Assembly: GCA_902778115.1 (NCBI GenBank) | Contig: CACYWG010000018.1 | Span: forward strand, 1-64,000 | DNA length: 64,000 bases | Direction: 5' to 3' | From: Oscillospiraceae bacterium | Lineage (GTDB): Bacteria > Bacillota > Clostridia > Oscillospirales > Oscillospiraceae | Part shown: positions 49,719 through 59,300 of the stretch, one piece after another | Layout of the letters: every line of letters starts with the position of its first letter | Position numbering within the stretch: position 1 is the stretch's first letter | Made by a program: the position numbers and the translations under genes | Notes under the pieces: generated by a model | Told to the model about the DNA's origin: nothing | The model's input: the letters and a program-made list of their open reading frames with translations, nothing else | Databases searched by the model: none

Positions 49719-49747
49719 ATTATATCACCCGTATTTGCCAAGGGCAA
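49719..49747 (-). promoter_or_regulatory. Promoter of glyS
   Basis: On the minus strand TTGCCC (49742-49747) and TATAAT (49719-49724) are 17 bp apart. The 5' leader of about 65 nt has a CCGCGG-type hairpin (49664-49682). No T-box conserved sequence is visible. Confidence 0.65.
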
Positions 49748-49820
49748 TATTATCTGAAAATTAACAGGAGCCCGTCTGTCAACTCCCGCCCCCTTAATCA
49801 TTCTTAAAGAGCCCTGTAAT

Positions 49821-49856
49821 ATCGCGTGTTGTTGTTTTTACACAACAACACGCGAT
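49821..49856. promoter_or_regulatory. Perfect 15-bp inverted repeat before an XRE regulator
   Basis: ATCGCGTGTTGTTGT and ACAACAACACGCGAT are separated by TTTTAC. The right arm abuts a candidate -35 (TTTATT, 49856-49861) that is 17 bp from TATAAT (49879-49884). Its place directly upstream of the promoter suggests an operator for the following XRE gene rather than a terminator. Confidence 0.6.
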
Positions 49857-49914
49857 TTATTTCATCGTTTCCTGTGGATATAATTTAACAAAAGCAAGAA
49901 AAGGAGACGGGAGC

Positions 49915-50250
49915 ATGAGCACCGAAGAAAACCGCCAGGCGGAAACCGGCCTTCGTATCACCCAGCGGCGCAAAAAGCTTGGCTGGACACAGGAGACGCT
50001 TGCGGAAAAAGCCGATCTTTCGCCGCAGTTCATTTCTTATGCGGAATCCGGCAAGCGGGCCATGCGTCCGGAAAACTTGCTGAAAATCGCAGCGGCGCTC
50101 GGCGTCAGCACGGATTATCTGCTGACCGGCGAGATCATTGAAAAAGATCTTCTTCTGCTTTCCGACAAGCTGCGTCAGCTTTCCCCGCTGCAGTTCCATG
50201 CGCTGGAAAGGATCGTTGATGAATGTATTTCGCTCAACGGTCAATCCTAA
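49915..50250 (+). CDS. XRE-family transcriptional regulator
   Basis: This 111-aa protein has a helix-turn-helix (LGWTQETLAEKADLSPQFISYAESGKR) and a short C-terminal helical part. It is a typical chromosomal XRE regulator of unknown target. AAAGGAGA precedes ATG 49915. The palindrome at 49821-49856 may be its own operator. Confidence 0.85.
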   Translation: MSTEENRQAETGLRITQRRKKLGWTQETLAEKADLSPQFISYAESGKRAMRPENLLKIAAALGVSTDYLLTGEIIEKDLLLLSDKLRQLSPLQFHALERIVDECISLNGQS

Positions 50251-50289
50251 AACCGGAACTATCATTCAATAAGAAGCTGGTCTATAGAC

Positions 50290-51735
50290 ATGCGAAAGAA
50301 AAAGAAAACACGCAGCGGTTCGGCCGGGATGATCGCTTTCCTGGTGCTGGCGGCCGCTTCCGCCCTGCTCTTCGGCCTGAACGGATCGAAAACGGAGATC
50401 ATGATGCTCGGCGACGAAGAGATGAACGTGGAGTACGGCAGCGAATTCGTCGATCCCGGCGTGGAGATCGTCCGCACCGGCAAGCTCTTCAAGTTCATGA
50501 ACGAGACAGAGCTCGTCCACGCCCAGGAGCAGATGACGACCGACACGCTGGGCAAGTTCAAGATCCACTACGTCGTTGTTGACGACGGCGAGGAGCAGCG
50601 CTTTGAGCGCATCGTCAACGTGCTGGACACCACGGCGCCCAGCATCAGCGTGACCGACCCCGAAAACGTCGAGGGCAGCAGCTGGATGAACGGCTATTCC
50701 GAACCCGAGGTCAGCGCCTACGATCTGGTGGACGGCGATCTGAGCGACCGGGTCGAGGTCACGCATCTCGACGGCAAGGTCGTCTACTCCGTCACGGACG
50801 AGCACGGCAACGAGGCCGTGCTGGAGCGCACGCCGCCGCAGGGCAGCGTCGCCCCGGAGATCATGCTCACCGGCGGCAGCGATTATACCTGCCCGGCCGC
50901 CATGGACTGGGTCGATCCCGGTTATTCGGTCGTTGACAGCGACGGCACCGATCTGAGCGAGCTGGTGCAGGTCAGCGGGCGCGTGACGCCCTACAAGCTG
51001 GGTGACTACACGCTGAACTATCAGATCAGCAACGGCCGCGGCGATACGCTGCGCGCCAGCCGTACGGTGCATGTGGTGGCGGCCGAACGCAAGGAGGCCG
51101 TCATCCCCGAGCAGAAGACCATCTACCTCACCTTCGACGACGGCCCGGGGCCCTACACCGATCAGCTGCTCGACCTGCTGGCCAAATACGATGTGAAGGT
51201 CACCTTCTTCATCACCGGCAATTACCCGGACTATTACGACTGCATCGGCCGCGCCTATAACGAGGGGCACACGATCGCGGTGCACACCTTCTGCCATGAC
51301 TACCGGCAGATCTACCGCGGCGTGCAGGCCTATTTCGACGATTTCAAGAAGTGCGAGGACCTGATCTACGAGCAGACCGGGACCTATACCAAGCTCTTCC
51401 GCTTCCCCGGCGGCAGCTCGAACACCGTCAGCAGCTTCAATCCCGGCATCATGGGCATGCTCGCCACCTATATGCGCGACATGGGCTATTACTACTTTGA
51501 CTGGAACGTCTCCAGCGGCGACGCCAAGCCCGTGCAGATCCCGACCTACGAGGTCTACCGCAATGTCATCAACGGCTGCGCCCAGTACGACACCAACGTC
51601 GTGCTGCAGCACGACGTCAAGGATTTCAGCGTGGCGGCGGTCGAGGACATCATCAAATGGGGTCTCGACAACGGCTACCAGTTCCTTCCCCTGCAGGAGG
51701 ATTCCTACGGCGCCCGGCACAAGATCTTCAACTGA
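50290..51735 (+). CDS. Polysaccharide deacetylase with DUF5011-like Ig domains
   Basis: This 481-aa protein has an N-terminal signal anchor (MIAFLVLAAASALLFG, about 14-30), two Ig-like DUF5011-type domains (YGSEFVDPGVEI and WVDPGYSVVDSDG) and a C-terminal NodB deacetylase domain. Motif 1 is TFDDGPG, motif 2 HTFCHDY and motif 3 RFPGGSSN. It should remove acetyl groups from peptidoglycan or a surface glycan outside the membrane. Confidence 0.92.
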   Translation: MRKKKKTRSGSAGMIAFLVLAAASALLFGLNGSKTEIMMLGDEEMNVEYGSEFVDPGVEIVRTGKLFKFMNETELVHAQEQMTTDTLGKFKIHYVVVDDGEEQRFERIVNVLDTTAPSISVTDPENVEGSSWMNGYSEPEVSAYDLVDGDLSDRVEVTHLDGKVVYSVTDEHGNEAVLERTPPQGSVAPEIMLTGGSDYTCPAAMDWVDPGYSVVDSDGTDLSELVQVSGRVTPYKLGDYTLNYQISNGRGDTLRASRTVHVVAAERKEAVIPEQKTIYLTFDDGPGPYTDQLLDLLAKYDVKVTFFITGNYPDYYDCIGRAYNEGHTIAVHTFCHDYRQIYRGVQAYFDDFKKCEDLIYEQTGTYTKLFRFPGGSSNTVSSFNPGIMGMLATYMRDMGYYYFDWNVSSGDAKPVQIPTYEVYRNVINGCAQYDTNVVLQHDVKDFSVAAVEDIIKWGLDNGYQFLPLQEDSYGARHKIFN

Positions 51736-51743
51736 CTTCATAT

Positions 51744-51780
51744 AAAAACAAGCACCCGCCAACACGGGTGCTTGTTTTTT
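51744..51780. terminator. Bidirectional terminator
   Basis: AAAAACAAGCACCCG and CGGGTGCTTGTTTTT pair around CCAACA, with a T-run. It lies between convergent genes. Confidence 0.88.
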
Positions 51781-51816
51781 GCCGTTTTAAGTTTACATAA
51801 AAATATTTACATAATT

Positions 51817-52179
51817 TCATTCCTGCCGCTCTGCGTTCGGGTCGACGTATTCCTCCACGGTGACAGCGGGATTGGCCGCGCGGATCGCCGCGACGACCTT
51901 CTCCGCGCTTTTTTCCTTCTCGACCATCAGGATCAGCGGCTTTTCCGCGCCATAATCCAGGCGGATCTTGAATACCGGCACGCCGCGGCCGCAGCAGCAC
52001 TGGGGATAATACAGCGAGGGCTGCGCGCGCAGGGCGGTGACGAGCGCCGTCGGCAGATACTGCCCCTCGAAATAGACGGCGTTTTTGGAGATCCTGTATT
52101 TCTCGATGCTCTCGGAGTCTTTGCGGTCTGCGCGCACGTCCGCGAGCTCTTTTCCTTCCACGATGCATTTCCAGGCCAT
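51817..52179 (-). CDS. Hypothetical cytoplasmic protein
   Basis: This 120-aa protein has a cluster CCCGRG near residue 63 and an alpha/beta composition (VFKIRLDYGAEKPLILMVEKEKSAEKVVAAI). It has AAAGGAG before ATG 52179 and no partner genes on its strand. No family is recognised. Confidence 0.65.
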   Translation of the reverse strand: MAWKCIVEGKELADVRADRKDSESIEKYRISKNAVYFEGQYLPTALVTALRAQPSLYYPQCCCGRGVPVFKIRLDYGAEKPLILMVEKEKSAEKVVAAIRAANPAVTVEEYVDPNAERQE

Positions 52180-52253
52180 GGCGATAGCTCCTTTCCCTTT
52201 TCTTCATCCTACCACAGCGCGCTTTGCGCATCAAGCTTTTCCTTTTGCTTTTC

Positions 52254-52282
52254 TTGACAAACGCTTCCAAAGATACTATCAT
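52254..52282 (+). promoter_or_regulatory. Promoter of the panT-coaX pair
   Basis: TTGACA (52254-52259) and TATCAT (52277-52282) are 17 bp apart, about 50 bp before the start codon. Confidence 0.7.
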
Positions 52283-52334
52283 ATCCCTGCGCCGCACCGG
52301 GCCTGACCCGGGCGACAGCAGAAAGGAATTGCAT

Positions 52335-52919
52335 ATGGAAAACAAGCACATGAAAACCCGCACCCTGACGGGGCTGGCGATTTTCACCGCCATCGTCATC
52401 GTCCTGGAGGCCGTCTCCGCCGCCGTCGGACACGTTGGCATCTTCACCTTCACGCTGGCTCTCGTGCCGATCGTGGTCGGCGCCGCTCTGTACGGCGTTG
52501 GTGCCGGCGCCTGGCTGGGCTTCGTGTTCAGCGCCGTGGTCCTGATCAGCGGTGACGCCGCCGCCTTCCTGGCCGTCAACATTCCCGGCACCATCATCAC
52601 CGTCCTGACCAAGGGAACCTGCGCCGGCCTCGTCTCCGGTCTGATTTACAAAGCGCTCGAAAAGCATGAGGTCCCCGCCGTGGCTGTTGCCGCCATCTCC
52701 GCACCCGTCGTGAACACCGGCATTTTCCTGCTCGGCTGCCTGCTTTTCTTCATGCCCACCATCAACGAGTGGGCCGCCGGCGCAGGCTTTGAAAGCGCGG
52801 GCAAATTCATGATCTTCGGACTGGTGGGTGTGAATTTCCTGATTGAAATGGCCATCAGCATCGTTCTCAGCCCCGTGATCGTGCGGCTGATCCGAATCGG
52901 CAGAAAAGGAAGGGTTTGA
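52335..52919 (+). CDS. panT: ECF transporter substrate-binding (S) component, probably pantothenate (PanT)
   Basis: This 194-aa protein has six hydrophobic segments and the ECF S-component N-terminus (KTRTLTGLAIFTAIVIVLEAVSA). It is followed after 4 bp by type III pantothenate kinase, which supports pantothenate as the vitamin. The shared energising module (EcfA, EcfT) must be encoded elsewhere. ATG 52335 has AAAGGAA. Confidence 0.82.
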   Translation: MENKHMKTRTLTGLAIFTAIVIVLEAVSAAVGHVGIFTFTLALVPIVVGAALYGVGAGAWLGFVFSAVVLISGDAAAFLAVNIPGTIITVLTKGTCAGLVSGLIYKALEKHEVPAVAVAAISAPVVNTGIFLLGCLLFFMPTINEWAAGAGFESAGKFMIFGLVGVNFLIEMAISIVLSPVIVRLIRIGRKGRV

Positions 52920-52923
52920 TCCT

Positions 52924-53688
52924 ATGATCCTCGCAGTAGACGTCGGCAATACCAATATCGTGATCGGCTGCCTGGAGCAGGGTGAGATCAAAAACACCGT
53001 GCGCGTGCGCACCGAGCCCGGCCGGACCGCCGCAGAATACGGCATCGAGCTGATGCAGCTCTTTGACTTCTTCGGCATCGAGCGCAGGGGCTTTGAGGGC
53101 GCGATCCTCTCCTCCGTCGTTCCGCCGGTCAACGAGCCGCTGCGCCAGGCGATCGAAATGCTGACGGGCGTGAAATGCCTGATCGTGGGCCCGGGCATGA
53201 AGACCGGGATGAACGTGCGTATCGACGACCCCGGCACGCTCGGCTGCGACCTCGTCGTGGGCGGCGTGGCCGCCATCGCGGAGTACGGCGCGCCGGTGAT
53301 TGTGCTCGATCTCGGCACCGCCACCACCATCACGCTGATCGACGAGAACAAGTGCTTTCGCGGCGGCGCGATCCTCCCCGGTATCAAGCTGAGCTATGCG
53401 GCCCTCGCCGCGGGCACCAGCCTCCTGCCGGATATCTCCATCACTCCGCCGAAAAAGTGCATCGCCACCAACACGGTCGACTGCATGCGCTCCGGCGCTG
53501 TGTTCGGCACCGCCGCCACCATCGACGGCATGGTCGATCGCATGGAGGCCGAGCTCGGCCTGCCCTGCAAGGTCGTCGCCACCGGCGGCCTCGCCTCCAA
53601 AATCACGCCCTACTGCCGGCGCGAGGTCGTCTGCGACGACCACCTGCTGCTGAAAGGCCTCTGGGTCCTGTACCAGAAGAACCTCTGA
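52924..53688 (+). CDS. coaX: Type III pantothenate kinase
   Basis: This 254-aa ASKHA kinase has the N-terminal phosphate motif DVGNTNIVIG, a central GTLGCDLVVGGVAAI and VLDLGTATTITLIDE, and the C-terminal VVATGGLASKI. It phosphorylates pantothenate as the first step of coenzyme A synthesis. Together with the upstream PanT it forms an uptake-and-trap pair. Confidence 0.95.
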   Translation: MILAVDVGNTNIVIGCLEQGEIKNTVRVRTEPGRTAAEYGIELMQLFDFFGIERRGFEGAILSSVVPPVNEPLRQAIEMLTGVKCLIVGPGMKTGMNVRIDDPGTLGCDLVVGGVAAIAEYGAPVIVLDLGTATTITLIDENKCFRGGAILPGIKLSYAALAAGTSLLPDISITPPKKCIATNTVDCMRSGAVFGTAATIDGMVDRMEAELGLPCKVVATGGLASKITPYCRREVVCDDHLLLKGLWVLYQKNL

Positions 53689-53705
53689 AGCGACCCGAAT
53701 CATCG

Positions 53706-53743
53706 GCGGCTCCGGAAGCGATACGCTTCCGGAGCCGCTTTCT
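53706..53743 (+). terminator. Terminator after coaX
   Basis: GCGGCTCCGGAAGCG and CGCTTCCGGAGCCGC form a perfect 15-bp stem around ATA, followed by TTTCT. Confidence 0.85.
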
Positions 53744-53771
53744 ATTTATATTGACAAAATAATATCTATGA

Positions 53772-53800
53772 TTGGATTTTTCTTCATTTTCCTGTATAAT
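53772..53800 (+). promoter_or_regulatory. Promoter of the MMPL-GLUG operon
   Basis: TTGGAT (53772-53777) and TATAAT (53795-53800) are 17 bp apart, about 75 bp upstream of the MMPL start. Confidence 0.65.
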
Positions 53801-53873
53801 AACGGTTTAGAATGGATTGAACTCTGCCGGGTCGGGAGCCAAGTCGGGCCGGCGGAAAGGAACAGGGATCAGA

Positions 53874-56324
53874 ATGAACAAGCAAAACAAACTGATGACC
53901 CGGATCGCGTCCTATATCGTCGACCGGCGCACGATGATCCTGATCATCTTCGCCGCGCTCGCCGCCGCCAGCATCTATACCAGCACACTGGTGGTCACGA
54001 ACGACAGCCTGGAGCATTTCCTCCCGGCAGATACCGAGACGCGCCTCGGTCTGGACATCATGGATGAGGAATTCGTCACCTATGACACAGCCCAGGTCGT
54101 CGTCCGCAACATCTCTCTGGATCAGGCGGAGCGGATCCTCGGCATGATCGAAGACGTCGGCCAGGTCAAGGAGGTCGAATTTGACGACGGCCCGGAGCAC
54201 TACGAGGGGCTCTCGGCGCTGTATGACGTGACCTTTGAGGGCTCCGGCGACGCGCCGGAGAGCAAGGCCGCGCTGAATGAGATCGAGCGGCTGCTTGCCG
54301 ATTACGATCTCTACGTCAACACCAAGGTCGGCAATCCCCTGAAAGCGATCATCGACAGCGAGATGGTCATCGTCGATATCATCGCCTTCGTCGTGATCAT
54401 CCTCGTGCTGCTGCTCACCTCGCGCACCTACGGCGAGATTCCGGTACTGCTGCTGACCTTCGGCGCGGCGGCGCTGCTGAACATGGGCACCAACTTCCTG
54501 ATGGGCGAGATCTCCTTCGTCACGGATTCCATCGCCCTGGTGCTGCAGCTGGCGCTGGCGATCGACTACGCCATCATCCTCTGCCACCGCTTCACCGAGG
54601 AGCAGGCCGACAAGGCGCCGCGCGAGGCCGCGATCGCCGCGCTGAGCAAGGCGATCCCGGAGATCGCCGGCAGCAGCCTGACCACGATCTCCGGCCTGCT
54701 GGCGCTGACCTTCATGCAATACCGCCTCGGCGCGGACATGGGCTTTGTGCTCATCAAGGCCGTGCTGCTCAGCCTGCTGTCCGTCTTCTGCCTGATGCCC
54801 GGACTGCTGGTGATGTTCTCCGGTCTCATCAACCGCACGGCGCACCGGAAGTTCCTGCCCGACGTGCCCTTCCTCGGCAAATTCGCCTTCAAGACCCGCT
54901 ATGTGGTCCCCTTCCTCTTTATCGCGCTGCTGATCGGCGCCTACTTCTGCTCCAGTCGCGTCAACTACGTCTACGACCAGTACAGTGTGGAATCGATCCG
55001 CAAAAACGAGATCCAGCTGGCCAAGGAGAAGATCAAATCCACCTTCGGCACGCCCAACACCTTCGCCATGATCATCCCCGCCGGCGACAACCAGAGCGAG
55101 AAGGAGATCGTCGCGGAGATCAAGGAACTGCGGCACACGCAGAACGTGATCGGCCTTTCCGATATCGACGCCATCGACGACTACAAGCTGCTCGACGAGG
55201 TCACCCCGCGCCAGTTTGCCGAGCTGATGGACATCGACTATGAGGTCGCCGAGCTTGCCTACGGCAGCTACGCGCTCGAACATAACGAATACGGCAAGGC
55301 CGTGACCGGCATGGACAGCTACCGCATCGCTTTGCTGGACATCTTTGATTACCTGCTGGAGAGCAAGGACAATCTCACGCTCAACCTCGACCAGGAGACC
55401 CAGGACAAGATCGACGAGATGAAGGAGGAGCTCGACGACGGCAAGCTGCAGCTGCTGAGCGACAACTGGAGCCGCATCGTCATCGAATCCGACGTCAGTT
55501 CCGAGGGGCCGGAGAGCTACGAATATCTCAGCGCCCTGCGCGGGATCGCCGCGCGCTATTACGACACGAGCTTCATCGTCGGCGACACGACCAGCTGCAG
55601 CGACCTGAAGGCCTCCTTTGAAAAGGACAACACCGTCATCACGATCCTGGAGATCGTCTTTGTCACGCTGATCCTGATCTTCACCTTCCATTCCGGCGGC
55701 CTTCCCCTGCTGCTGATCGCGGTGATCCAGGGCAGCATCCTCATCAACTTCTCCTCGCCCTATCTGCTGCAAAAGCCGCTTTTCTTCCTGACCTATCTGA
55801 TCATCAGCGCCATCCAGATGGGCGCAAACATCGACTACGCCATCGTCATCTCCGACCGCTATCTGGAGGCGCGCGCCTCCATGGAGCCGAAGGAGGCCAT
55901 CACCGACGCGCTCAACAAGGCCTTCCCCACCGTCGTCACCTCCGGTACGATGATGGCGGCCGCCGGCGTCGTCATCGCGCTGGTGGCCTCGAACGAGACC
56001 ATCTCCGCCATCGGCGTGTATCTCGGCAAGGGTACGCTGATCTCGATGCTGCTGGTCACCTGCGTGCTGCCGCAGATCCTGCTGCTGGGCGACCGCTTCA
56101 TCAGCAAAACAAGCTTTGCCACCCATCGGGGGAACCTCTTCCGCTCCTCCGGCGCCATCCACCTGGACGGACACATGCGCGGCTATGTCAACGGCTATAT
56201 TGACGCCGAGGTCCACGGCCGCTTCTCCGGCGAGATCAACGCCAACCTCGATATCGACACCACCGCCGTCAGCGAGACGGCCGCGAGCGAAGAAGAAACG
56301 GAGGGAAATGAACATGAAGCGTAA
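53874..56324 (+). CDS. MMPL/RND-family transporter
   Basis: This 816-aa protein is an RND-superfamily exporter with two repeats of one plus five helices. The transmembrane Asp signature ALAIDYAIILCHRF occurs in the first half and GANIDYAIVISDRYLEAR in the second. Two large extracytoplasmic loops follow helices 1 and 7. The C-terminus has a short beta-helix-like stretch with alternating pattern (IHLDGHMRGYVNGYIDAEVHGRFSGEINANLD) reminiscent of bactofilins. The substrate is unknown. It overlaps the next gene by 11 bp. Confidence 0.88.
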   Translation: MNKQNKLMTRIASYIVDRRTMILIIFAALAAASIYTSTLVVTNDSLEHFLPADTETRLGLDIMDEEFVTYDTAQVVVRNISLDQAERILGMIEDVGQVKEVEFDDGPEHYEGLSALYDVTFEGSGDAPESKAALNEIERLLADYDLYVNTKVGNPLKAIIDSEMVIVDIIAFVVIILVLLLTSRTYGEIPVLLLTFGAAALLNMGTNFLMGEISFVTDSIALVLQLALAIDYAIILCHRFTEEQADKAPREAAIAALSKAIPEIAGSSLTTISGLLALTFMQYRLGADMGFVLIKAVLLSLLSVFCLMPGLLVMFSGLINRTAHRKFLPDVPFLGKFAFKTRYVVPFLFIALLIGAYFCSSRVNYVYDQYSVESIRKNEIQLAKEKIKSTFGTPNTFAMIIPAGDNQSEKEIVAEIKELRHTQNVIGLSDIDAIDDYKLLDEVTPRQFAELMDIDYEVAELAYGSYALEHNEYGKAVTGMDSYRIALLDIFDYLLESKDNLTLNLDQETQDKIDEMKEELDDGKLQLLSDNWSRIVIESDVSSEGPESYEYLSALRGIAARYYDTSFIVGDTTSCSDLKASFEKDNTVITILEIVFVTLILIFTFHSGGLPLLLIAVIQGSILINFSSPYLLQKPLFFLTYLIISAIQMGANIDYAIVISDRYLEARASMEPKEAITDALNKAFPTVVTSGTMMAAAGVVIALVASNETISAIGVYLGKGTLISMLLVTCVLPQILLLGDRFISKTSFATHRGNLFRSSGAIHLDGHMRGYVNGYIDAEVHGRFSGEINANLDIDTTAVSETAASEEETEGNEHEA

Positions 56325-59300
56325 TATGACATCCGCGATCCTGGCGCTGCTGTGCGCCTTTGTGCTGCTGTTCTCCCTTCTGCCCGTCTCTTCCTTCGCT
56401 GCAGAGACGGATACCGACACGACGGTTGAGGGCGAGGCCGAGACTGAAGCCGCTGAAGAGCCCGAAGGCAAGCTCATCATCGGCAGCGAGGACGAGGAAA
56501 GCATCCGCAAGCGGACCATCACGATCCGCAGCGCCGAGGAGTTTGAGGACTTCGCGCGCAACTGCCGCAGCAGCGCCTGGTCGGTCGGTCTGACGGTCAA
56601 GCTGCAGGCCGATATCGACTTCGAAGGGCGCGCCATCATGCCGATCCCCTCCTTCTCCGGCAAGTTTTACGGCAACGGCTACAAAATTGAAAACTTCAGC
56701 TGCGCCTCCAACGGCTCGCACCAGGGCCTGTTCCGCTATGTGGAGAGCGAGGGCCGCATCGTCAATCTCAAGGTGAGCGGCGTCATCGCCCCCGAGGGCA
56801 GCCGCTGCAGCGTCGGCGGCATCGTCGGCACCAACCGCGGCAGCGTTGTCTCCTGCAGCTTCAGCGGCATCGTGGACGGCCTGATTTCCGTCGGCGGCAT
56901 CGCCGGAGAAAACCTCGGCACGATCAGCCGCTGCAGCACCGAGGGCAGCGTCAGCGGCAAGCACTTTACCGGCGGCATCTGCGGCTATAACGAGGGCACC
57001 CTGCGCCTGTGCAAAAACAGCGCGGAGGTCAACATCGAGATCAAGGACGAGGCCGTGGACATCGAGACCCTGGATATCAAGGATCTGATCGGCATCAACC
57101 TCGTCTCCACCGAAGACGGCAACACCGTCTCCGATATCGGCGGCATCGTCGGCATCAGCCTCGGTGTTGTGGGAAAATGCACGAACAACGGCACCGTCGG
57201 CTATCAGCACTACGGCTACAACATCGGCGGAATCGCCGGGCGGCAGTCCGGTTTCCTGGAGGACTGCGTCAACAACGCCGCGATCTTCGGCCGCAAGGAC
57301 GTGGGCGGCATCGTCGGTCAGATGGAGCCCTATCTGATCCTGGACGATTCCTCCTCCCTGGTCGATGAGATCCAGGCGCTGCAGGAGGCCATGGATACCG
57401 CCATGAACGACATGGACGCCAATTCCGCCGCACTCGGCTCTTCCGCCAGCCAGGTGCGCTCCAGCAGCACCAACATCGGCACTCATTACGCCAACGAGTA
57501 CATGGACACCCAGTCCGAGGAGGACAAGGCAGCCGAACGCGAGCAGAAGCGCGAGAACTTCCAGAACGCAGTGAACACCGGCTCTGACAAGGTCAGCGAG
57601 ACGGCCGGCGATCTGGGTGAAGACACGATCGGCAATATGACCAGCGGCAATCTCACCGACGAGGACTACGAAAAGATCGGCACCGTGGGCACGGGGCTTG
57701 TCAACGAGGGCGGCACGGCGCTGGGCGACCGGATCTCGGAGCGGCGGGAGGAAAAATCTCAGGAGGAGCTTGAGGCGGAGGCAGAGCGCGCCCGCATGCG
57801 GGCCGAATACGCCTCGCTCGCCAGCGGCCTGAATACGATGGGCCGCACCCTGCACGGCACGATGGCCGGGCTGGCCGGCGACATGAAAAACGTCAACGAC
57901 CACTACAGCAACATCCTGACCATGTTCACCAACGCCCTGTCCGGCAATCTGCAGATGCGCGTGATGGAGGACATCTCCGACCTGGACACCGACGAGGACA
58001 TGGATGGCAAGGTGCTCTCGTGCACCAATAACGGCGACATCAACGGCGACACAGACGTGGGCGGCATCGCGGGCGCCATGAGCGTGGAGGCGGAATTTGA
58101 CCTGGAGGGCATCCTTTCGGCCAACATCACCGACACCGTGCAGATCTCCACAGACTCTTACTTTGCCCGCTGCATCGTGCGCAAGTGCGTCAACAACGGC
58201 GGCATCAACGGCAAGAAGGATTATACCGGCGGCATCTGCGGCCTGGCCGAGCTGGGCGTCATTTCCTCCGCCGAAAACTACGGCGACGTCAGCGCGGGCG
58301 GCAACTACTGCGGCGGCGTCATCGGGCAGTCCAAGTCGATCGTCACCGGCAGCTACGCCCTGTGCGCGGTGGAAGGCGGCGAATATGTGGGCGGCATCGC
58401 CGGCCAGGGCAAGCGCGTGACGCTGTGCAGCTCCATCGTGGACCTGGACGAGACCATCGCCTGCAGCGGCGCGATCTGCGGCTGGGCGGATGCGGCCGAC
58501 GAGGACCTGTTCATCTACCGCAACACCTATGTCAGCGATACGCTGGGCGGCATCGACGGCATCAGCTACGAGGGCGCGGCCGAGCCCATCAGCTACCGCG
58601 AGCTCTACCGGAACGAGGCCCTGCCCGAGCGCTTCAAGAGCCTGAAGGTCAGCTTTCGCGCCGAGGGCATGGTGATCCGCGAGCTGACCGTCCCCTACGG
58701 CGGCAGCGTCGATCCCAAGGACATCCCGGCCGTGCCGGAGCTGCACGGCTACAGCGGCTACTGGCCGGAGACCAATCTGAACCGGCTGAAGTCCTCCGTC
58801 ACCGTCGACGCGATCTATCTGGACCGGCTGACCGGTCTGGCCGCCAATTACCATCGGCCCGGCTCTCCCCTGTCCGTGGTCATCATCGAGGGCCTCTTTG
58901 AGCCCGACGCGACGGTATCGGTCGCCCCCTGGAAAGAGGGCGTCATCGTGCCCGAGCACTATATGCTTCTCGAGGGCATGAAGCTGAACGTGCAGAGCCA
59001 CGCGGCGGATCTGGAATCCTACTCGGTGCACTACCAGGTGCCGAAGACCTCGATCCTGCGCGGAAAGCAGATCCTGACCGTGATGGCCGGCGGCCTGCCC
59101 GAACAGCGCGAGTACCGCGTGGACGGCAGCTATATGATCTTCGACGCCACCGGCTCGGAGCTCTGCTTCTACGTGCAGGTCTGCGAATACAACATCACGC
59201 TGATGATCTGGTGCGCAGCCGGCGTGGCCCTTCTGCTGCTGATCCTGGTCATCGTGCTGATCCGCCTGATCAAAAAGAGAAAACGCCGCAAGGCGGCACA

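Noticed and set aside
49649..49914. T-box riboswitch before glyS
   Set aside because: The leader from the mapped promoter is only about 65 nt and no T-box conserved sequence or specifier-loop structure is visible.
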